Below, in pieces: positions 6,596-10,390 of a DNA stretch of 10,390 nt (its first letter is position 1; each line of letters opens with the position of its first letter). The translations under genes and the position numbers were made by a program. A model generated the notes under the pieces. It worked only from the letters and a program-made list of their open reading frames with translations. It searched no databases and had not been told where the DNA came from. Source of the DNA: Laceyella putida (GTDB taxonomy: Bacteria; Bacillota; Bacilli; Thermoactinomycetales; Thermoactinomycetaceae); the NCBI RefSeq assembly GCF_042665195.1, contig NZ_JBHTBW010000041.1, positions 1 through 10,390 on the forward strand, read 5' to 3'.

Positions 6596-6636
6596 AAGCC
6601 AGTTTCTCAGTTTGACTTGAGAGACTGGCTTTATAT
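6596..6636 (+). terminator. Rho-independent terminator of the peptide-binding gene
   Basis: AAGCCAGTTTCTCA (6596-6609) pairs with TGAGAGACTGGCTT (6618-6631), with one mismatch that is a wobble pair in RNA, followed by TTATATAT. It starts 13 bases after the stop codon. The T-tract is imperfect but the stem is long. Confidence 0.8.
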
Positions 6637-6656
6637 ATGGTCGCCGCTTAACGGGT

Positions 6657-6914
6657 TTATGATTTCTGCATCATCTTTTCTTGCGATGTGTTCATCCTTT
6701 CAGCCGGGTTGACCAAGCGGGCGTTCCCCATAAAAACACTTGCGACCAGAGCGATACAGATAAAGATCACCCCGACTGAGAACACATGGTTTAAGGCATG
6801 GCTAAATACGTTTTGAAGCCCGAGTAGCACTTCAGGAGGCAGGGAAGCGCGTGCACTGGAATCCAGAAGCACCTGCGGATCGGTGAAATGCTGCAGCCGG
6901 TCCGCAGGATAGGA
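6657..6914 (-). pseudogene. C-terminal fragment of a DHA2/EmrB-type MFS exporter
   Basis: The minus-strand frame reads PADRLQHFTDPQVLLDSS, then PPEVLLGLQNVFSHALNHVF, SVGVIFICIALVASVFMGNA and a polar tail. This matches the end of 14-helix DHA2 multidrug exporters: the extracellular loop with 'DPQ.L', the LxxALxxALxxVF stretch, the last membrane helix and a short tail. Only about 80 of the usual roughly 480-520 residues remain. Upstream in the same frame is a TAG stop (6915-6917), and the sequence beyond it is not exporter-like, so the rest of the gene was deleted. No ribosome binding site or plausible start precedes the fragment. It should have no transport function. Confidence 0.7.
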
Positions 6915-7151
6915 CTAATGCGTCAAGGCAGGCAAACTCTCTTGCGCTTTTCGGTACGGCTGTTGATCCGCATAACCCTTCGGACTTGAAACATCATCAC
7001 CTCCCGGGTTTCCGTGTTTGCAGGCTGTTGGAAGCGACATTAAAAATATAAGGGAGATCGCAAAAAAAGAATAGACTTTTTCTTTCCTTTGAGTTATTCT
7101 GATGATAAAGTCTGCCCCCGAAGCCTGTGTGCTTCGTTTTTTCATTTTCAC
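6915..7151 (-). CDS. Small hypothetical protein, possible lipoprotein
   Basis: A 78-codon minus-strand frame. After a basic N-terminal stretch there is a hydrophobic segment (VYSFFAISLIFLMSLPTAC) ending in a lipobox-like LPTAC, in which proline sits where a branched residue is usual. A polar, glycine-rich tail follows (KHGNPGGDDVSSPKGYADQQ). The layout suggests a secreted or membrane-anchored small lipoprotein of unknown role. Weak points: no ribosome binding site is seen before the ATG at 7151, that start abuts a terminator hairpin, and the stop directly precedes the exporter fragment in the same frame. It may be a decayed gene or a chance frame. Confidence 0.3.
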   Translation of the reverse strand: MKMKKRSTQASGADFIIRITQRKEKVYSFFAISLIFLMSLPTACKHGNPGGDDVSSPKGYADQQPYRKAQESLPALTH

Positions 7152-7153
7152 GT

Positions 7154-7196
7154 AAAAAAGCCGGAAAATCCTGTCACAGGATCAACGGCTTTTTTT
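7154..7196. terminator. Strong bidirectional terminator
   Basis: AAAAAAGCCG (7154-7163) and CGGCTTTTTT (7186-7195) form the outer stem. ATCCTG (7168-7173) and CAGGAT (7177-7182) form the inner stem around a TCA loop. Both strands end in a U-tract. It separates the decayed minus-strand remnants from the plus-strand kinase-like gene. No intact gene reads into it from either side, which suggests a lost neighbour. Confidence 0.75.
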
Positions 7197-7431
7197 GATA
7201 AACGAATGTATTTGTTATCCTTGGTCTGATGGAGATGATCGATATGGGCGAAGGACGTCGGAACCAACCATCATCCTATTTTTATAGCAGGGGTCTTTTA
7301 TGTTCATCGCGCCTGTTTTGTCCGAATTTTCGGTGATCAATCGCCGCCTTGCCGCTTCTGCAAAACGGCCGCAATCATCTCTTTCGCGCGGTCTGGGAAT
7401 GGAGAACGATCTGATCAAGAGGAGGAAGCAA

Positions 7432-8397
7432 ATGAACCAACGAATTCGTGAAGATATTTTTCAACGGGTGGAAGAACTTTTTGCCAAAGAGATCGCTGAT
7501 TTTGAAACAGTCCATCGGGGTCTTCTCAATCTCAAATGGATTGTCACTTTTGATGATCGCACAACCGTGTTTGTCAAACAGTACCATCCGGCGCGCTACA
7601 GCGGCAAACTGTCGTTTGTCAAAACTGCGCTCTCCATTCAGGAAGCCGTTCAAAAACAAGGTATTCGATGTCCGAAGATTCACTCGTTTGATGGAGGGTA
7701 TTTAATGACATCCAGTCAAGGCGAAGTCTTTACCGTCTTGGAGACCATGAGCGGAAGCAACGTGCCGCCGGGTCAGGCGGGCCATGGGCAAATGTTTTCA
7801 CTGGGCCGAGAGTTGGGGAAATTGCATCAGGCGTTAAGCGCCATTCCACCCACTCCCCTTTATTGGACGCCCGATAAGGCGCGCATCCGGAAAAAATGGG
7901 AAAACCAAATGTCCCTTGCCTTGAAACAGCATCCATCGGCCCGTGTCATCTGTATGCTTCATAAGCAGAAAGAGATATTGGACACGCTCGATTTCTCACT
8001 GTTTGAGGAATGCCGGAAGGGCTGGGCCCATTGGGACATGCATATGGACAATGTTCTGTTTGAAGGGGGGCATGTTTCGGCCATCCTTGACTTCGATCGC
8101 ATGCGATATGTGTATCCCGATCTGGATGTTGCACGGGCGGTGTTGTCAGGTTGTTTCAGCGCAGCAGATGGGATGAATGGAGAGACGGTCACCGCTTTTC
8201 TTAACGGGTATCGCGAGATGGTCTTAGATTATGGTGTCAAGGATTTTGTGCGCGCATTGCGTCTCCTGTGGACGAAAGAATCCGGTTGGTGGATCACGGC
8301 GGATATTGAGGGGAGAAGCGCAAATCCCCAGCGGTTCTTTGAAGAAATCGCATGGTTGCAAGAGAACTGGAATCAGTTGGATGATATGTTGCGCTAA
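7432..8397 (+). CDS. CotS-like / aminoglycoside-phosphotransferase-fold kinase-like protein
   Basis: A 321-residue cytoplasmic protein of the APH/choline-kinase superfamily, resembling the CotS/YtaA spore-coat group. The N-lobe has a short beta sheet with VFVKQYHP, whose K49 is the likely ATP-contacting lysine. The hinge region follows (FTVLETMSGSN), and LGRELGKLHQAL is the family helix. The catalytic loop is HWDMHMDNVLF (H200, W201, D202, N207), and the metal-binding motif is ILDFD (D220, D222). The usual HGD is HWD here; the catalytic D, the N and the DFD are kept, so activity is possible. The start at 7432 is chosen for GAGGAGGAAGC just upstream; an in-frame ATG at 7300 has no such site. 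The pseudo-AAA+ gene follows after 112 bases, probably in the same transcript. The substrate is unknown. Confidence 0.8.
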   Translation: MNQRIREDIFQRVEELFAKEIADFETVHRGLLNLKWIVTFDDRTTVFVKQYHPARYSGKLSFVKTALSIQEAVQKQGIRCPKIHSFDGGYLMTSSQGEVFTVLETMSGSNVPPGQAGHGQMFSLGRELGKLHQALSAIPPTPLYWTPDKARIRKKWENQMSLALKQHPSARVICMLHKQKEILDTLDFSLFEECRKGWAHWDMHMDNVLFEGGHVSAILDFDRMRYVYPDLDVARAVLSGCFSAADGMNGETVTAFLNGYREMVLDYGVKDFVRALRLLWTKESGWWITADIEGRSANPQRFFEEIAWLQENWNQLDDMLR

Positions 8398-8509
8398 GGG
8401 GCAAGCAATGCACGAATCTGTTTCCCCTTTGGATAAAAAAATGGGAAGATGGTGCATACTGATTTCGGGCAAACCTTCCGTTTGGCATTTTGATGAAAGG
8501 GGTATTAAG

Positions 8510-9097
8510 ATGCGTCATGATCGTGATGATGGAGAGAAAGCAAAAATAGAACAGTCCGCTTTGGATTTGGTGGATGAATCGCGAACCACCTATGTTCCAA
8601 ACCCAAACACTTTCGCTTCATTTACGGGAATGGATGAGGCGATCCAAGAACTTGTTCGCATGTTGGAGACAGTGAAGAAGGAAAAGAAGTTCACTGGCAT
8701 GATCCTTTATGGAACGAGCCGGGATAAAGTGGCATTGGCAGAAGCCGTGGCTTCGTATTTGGGATGCGCCTACTATGATTTGGTCACGGATGACTCGGCA
8801 GAAAACGATGATCTGGACAAAACGACTTCGCAAGAGTTCAGCCGGAAATTTGTGCAGTTCCTGGCGGCGGATATCAAGAGGCGTGAGCGGGCCGTTGTTT
8901 GCTGGGTGGATCAAGCCGATGATTTTTATAAGGAGATGGATGATTGGGAAAAAGAGCTGGAAGACCTGTTCGCAACCACCATCCTGACGATGGAGAATGT
9001 GATTGCGGTCAATGTGATTGATGCGCCGGAGTTGATCACAACGGACTGTTATCAGCCCGCAAATTACGATTTTAAATTGAGAGTGGATGAACGTTAG
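8510..9097 (+). CDS. Degenerate AAA+ (FtsH-like core) protein, probable pseudo-ATPase
   Basis: A 195-residue protein whose outline follows an FtsH-type AAA+ large subdomain. FASFTGMDEAIQELVRMLE (35-53) resembles the FxDVaGxdEAkeEL entry motif. YGTSRDKVALAEAVA (67-81) sits where GPPGTGKTxLAKAVA belongs. AVVCWVDQADD (128-138) sits at Walker B. NVIAVNVIDAPELI (163-176) resembles the sensor-1 strand, and YQPANYDFKLRV (181-192) stands where RPGRFDRxIxV carries the arginine fingers. The Walker A lysine (K73) and Walker B aspartate (D134) survive, but the P-loop glycines and threonine, the catalytic glutamate (now Q135) and both arginines are gone. There is no lid domain and no protease domain. Start 8510 has AAAGGGG 7 bases upstream; an alternative ATG at 8408, with AAGGGG 6 bases upstream, would add 34 residues. 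It probably has a structural or adaptor role. Family assignment is inferred from motif order. Confidence 0.7.
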   Translation: MRHDRDDGEKAKIEQSALDLVDESRTTYVPNPNTFASFTGMDEAIQELVRMLETVKKEKKFTGMILYGTSRDKVALAEAVASYLGCAYYDLVTDDSAENDDLDKTTSQEFSRKFVQFLAADIKRRERAVVCWVDQADDFYKEMDDWEKELEDLFATTILTMENVIAVNVIDAPELITTDCYQPANYDFKLRVDER

Positions 9098-9164
9098 TGG
9101 CATGCCTTCATTTAAGATAAACATGATTTCCCCGAAATTTTAGAGATTAACCGCCTCCGATTTA

Positions 9165-9194
9165 TTTACTTAAGCTTAGTCGGTATGATATAAT
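9165..9194 (+). promoter_or_regulatory. Sigma-A-type promoter upstream of the ssuE remnant
   Basis: TTTACT (9165-9170), an 18-base spacer and TATAAT (9189-9194), with an extended -10 TGA directly before it. Transcription would start near 9201 and run straight into the hairpin terminator at 9239-9269. It either makes a roughly 70-nt RNA or serves as an attenuated leader for the gene at 9383. Confidence 0.6.
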
Positions 9195-9238
9195 CAAATA
9201 CAAGTAAACCTATATGATTTGTCAACCGGATAACCGGA

Positions 9239-9269
9239 GACACAACAAGCGCAATTGTTGTGTCTTTTT
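9239..9269 (+). terminator. Rho-independent terminator in the leader region
   Basis: GACACAACAA (9239-9248) pairs with TTGTTGTGTC (9255-9264) as a perfect 10-bp stem with a 6-nt loop, followed by five T residues. It could end the kinase/pseudo-AAA+ transcript, the short RNA from the promoter at 9165, or both. Confidence 0.85.
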
Positions 9270-9297
9270 CATTTTTGGTATGCCGATCAGTTAACTG

Positions 9298-9345
9298 AAG
9301 GTACCTTTACAGCGGGTTGAACCGCGATAAAGGTACCTTTTGTTA
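9298..9345 (+). terminator. Large hairpin with TTTT tail before the ssuE remnant
   Basis: AAGGTACCTTTA (9298-9309) pairs perfectly with TAAAGGTACCTT (9328-9339). Inside, GCGG (9312-9315) pairs with CCGC (9322-9325) around GTTGAA. TTTTGTT follows. The stem is itself built of a palindrome (AAGGTACCTT), which is unusual. It may be a second terminator or attenuator, or the footprint of a small mobile repeat. Confidence 0.6.
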
Positions 9346-9382
9346 TTTATCGCTTATCTATTACAAAAAGGAGCGCATGATT

Positions 9383-9954
9383 ATGGCCAACATCTTGATC
9401 ATCTCTGGAAGTCCTTCGAAAACTTCGAGACTAACCGGTATCGTTCATTATGTAAGGAAAGTGCTGCAGGATAAGGATTTGCAAATCGAATGGATTAATG
9501 TATCTGATCTACCGGCGGAGATCTGATCTCAGCCAAGTTTGATAGTCCCGCCATTCAGAAGGCGAATGGGCTGGTGGAGAATGCGGATGCAATCATTATT
9601 GCTAGCCCAGTCTACAAGGCTTCTTATACAGGGGTTCTTAAAACCTACCTTGATCTGCTGCCACAAAAAGGATTATCCGAAAAAATCATTCTTCCCCTTT
9701 TTATTGGAGGCAGCATCGCTCACTTGTTATCCATCGAATATGCCTTAAAACCTGTGCTGTCGGTGCTGGGGGCCCGAAACATTTTGGCTGGTGTTTACGT
9801 CGTTGACTCACAGGTGAAACGGAACGAACAAGGTCAAGTGGAACTTGAAGAGGAGGTGAAACAACGGTTGGACGATTCGCTTCAGGAGTTCTTCGAGGAG
9901 ATCTTATGGCATTCGAGTAAAAGAAAAGTTCCATTGGTTCCAGGTGAAGCATGA
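9383..9954 (+). pseudogene. ssuE: ssuE-type NADPH-dependent FMN reductase, frameshifted
   Basis: SsuE reduces FMN with NADPH to supply FMNH2 to the alkanesulfonate monooxygenase SsuD during sulfur scavenging. The frame starts at 9383 with AAAAGGAG 9 bases upstream and MANILIISGSPSKTSR, the flavodoxin-like phosphate loop. It stops at TGA 9524-9526 after INVSDLPAEI. Restoring one base near 9517-9523 joins it to the second frame (DLISAKFDSPAIQKANG, ASPVYKASYTGVLKTYLDLL, LFIGGSIAHLL) and gives a full-length protein of about 190 residues ending at 9954. The rest of the sequence is well kept, so the loss is recent, or the base is a sequencing error. No ssuB, ssuA, ssuC or ssuD gene follows; an IS5-type element begins 16 bases after the stop. 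Confidence 0.85.
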
Positions 9955-9970
9955 AGCGGTGCAGCGACTA

Positions 9971-10390
9971 GGGCGTGTCTGGTGAATGATTAATTGAGCC
10001 ACATGATCAAGGAAATCAAGGTAATGGCAGCACAAAAATAAACCGCCCGTTTTTCATAACGAGTGGCGAAGCCACGCCATTGCTTCAGGCGGTTAATACA
10101 GCGTTCAATCACGTTTCGGCGTGAATATTGTTCTTTGTTGAAGGTCAGAGGACGCCCCGGCTTTTTGGCCCGACGCTCCGCCTGATCTCTGCGTTCGGGG
10201 ATGGTATGGGAAATCCCACGTTTTTGAAGAAATCGACGACAAGACGGATAACTGTAGCCGCGATCGGCAATCAGATGATCCGGCCTCTTGCGAGGCCTTC
10301 CTTTTCCCAAACAGGGAACGGAAACGGAATCGAGTAATGCTTGTAATTGGGTACAGTCATGCTGTTGACCGGGAGTGATTGTAAAAGCAA
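9971..10390 (-). mobile_element. IS5-family insertion sequence, one end, truncated by the window
   Basis: The left boundary is placed at 9971, where GGGCGTGTCTG begins after CTA. IS5-family elements often have ends of the form G(A/G)GCGTGT and insert at CTAG/TA targets. The transposase gene fills the rest and continues past 10390. The opposite inverted repeat is outside the window, so exact ends and target duplication cannot be confirmed. Confidence 0.75.
9990..10390 (-). CDS. IS5-family DDE transposase, C-terminal part (5' end outside window)
   Basis: The last 132 residues of a DDE transposase, open to the window edge. The visible N-terminal part, FTITPGQQHDCTQLQALL, is the usual stretch between the first and second catalytic aspartates. 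LIADRGYSYPSCR holds the second aspartate. YSRRNVIERCINRLK fits exactly the IS4/IS5 signature Y-x2-R-x3-E-x6-K with the catalytic glutamate, and the protein ends in LISLIMWLN. This is typical of the two-frame IS5 elements (IS427-like group), in which the upstream part is made by programmed frameshifting. The visible part has no disruption, so the element may be intact. It cuts and pastes its own IS. Confidence 0.92.
   Translation of the reverse strand, partial: AFTITPGQQHDCTQLQALLDSVSVPCLGKGRPRKRPDHLIADRGYSYPSCRRFLQKRGISHTIPERRDQAERRAKKPGRPLTFNKEQYSRRNVIERCINRLKQWRGFATRYEKRAVYFCAAITLISLIMWLN

Noticed and set aside
6915..6940. Possible selenocysteine, pyrrolysine or readthrough at the TAG linking the two minus-strand frames
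   Set aside because: The upstream sequence is not exporter-like, so readthrough would not make a sensible transporter. Gene decay explains it better.
7300..7431. 44-residue N-terminal extension of the kinase-like protein
   Set aside because: No ribosome binding site precedes ATG 7300, whereas ATG 7432 has GAGGAGGAAGC at ideal distance and starts a family-like N-terminus.
7432..8397. Idea that the kinase-like gene is methylthioribose kinase (mtnK), matching the SAM-controlled importer
   Set aside because: MtnK shares the superfamily but is longer, about 400 residues. This protein resembles the CotS group, is more than 3 kb away, is separated by terminators and has no S-box.
1..10390. CRISPR array, tRNA, rRNA, prophage or defence-island genes
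   Set aside because: No regularly spaced repeats, tRNA cloverleaf sequences, rRNA segments or phage or defence domains were recognised on reading both strands. The TnpB-type end is the only RNA-guided-system trace.

Overview
The window looks like an accessory stretch of a spore-forming, Gram-positive Bacillota (Bacilli) chromosome. The signs are strong AGGAGG-type ribosome binding sites, a SAM-I (S-box) riboswitch, a spore-coat-kinase-like gene, lipoprotein solute-binding proteins and near-50% GC. A Bacillus or Thermoactinomycetaceae relative is plausible, but genus cannot be assigned from sequence alone. Both edges are insertion-sequence material: the 3' end of an IS200/IS605-type (tnpB/omegaRNA) element at the left, and the 3' part of an IS5-family transposase gene at the right.

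Layout. 1-159: IS605-type right end. 160-492: intergenic, with two hairpin terminators. 493-4128, minus strand: a tightly overlapping three-gene ABC import operon (binding lipoprotein, tandem-domain ATPase, permease) of the ribose/AI-2 class. Upstream of it on the same strand are a complete SAM-I aptamer (4264-4420) and its expression-platform terminator (4218-4245). 4421-4935: a divergent intergenic region with palindromes, stacked hairpins, a GC-rich unassigned island and a very AT-rich leader. 4936-6582, plus: an orphan OppA-type peptide-binding lipoprotein with its own terminator. 6657-7151, minus: the decayed C-terminus of a DHA2-type drug exporter and a small possible lipoprotein. 7432-9097, plus: a two-gene unit encoding a CotS/APH-fold kinase-like protein and a 195-residue protein that keeps the outline of an FtsH-type AAA+ core but has lost nearly all its catalytic residues. 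9165-9341: a promoter aimed at two successive strong hairpins. 9383-9954: an ssuE-type NADPH:FMN reductase broken by one frameshift. 9971-end: the IS5-family element.

The main biological point is regulatory. A sugar-type ABC importer sits under direct SAM-riboswitch attenuation, so it should be expressed when SAM is low. That suggests it imports a methionine-cycle salvage compound with a sugar moiety, such as 5-methylthioribose or a related methylthio- or AI-2-like pentose, rather than a carbon-source sugar. The second notable item is the pseudo-AAA+ protein paired with the kinase-like gene. The rest of the window shows gene loss: an exporter fragment, a frameshifted reductase and flanking IS elements.
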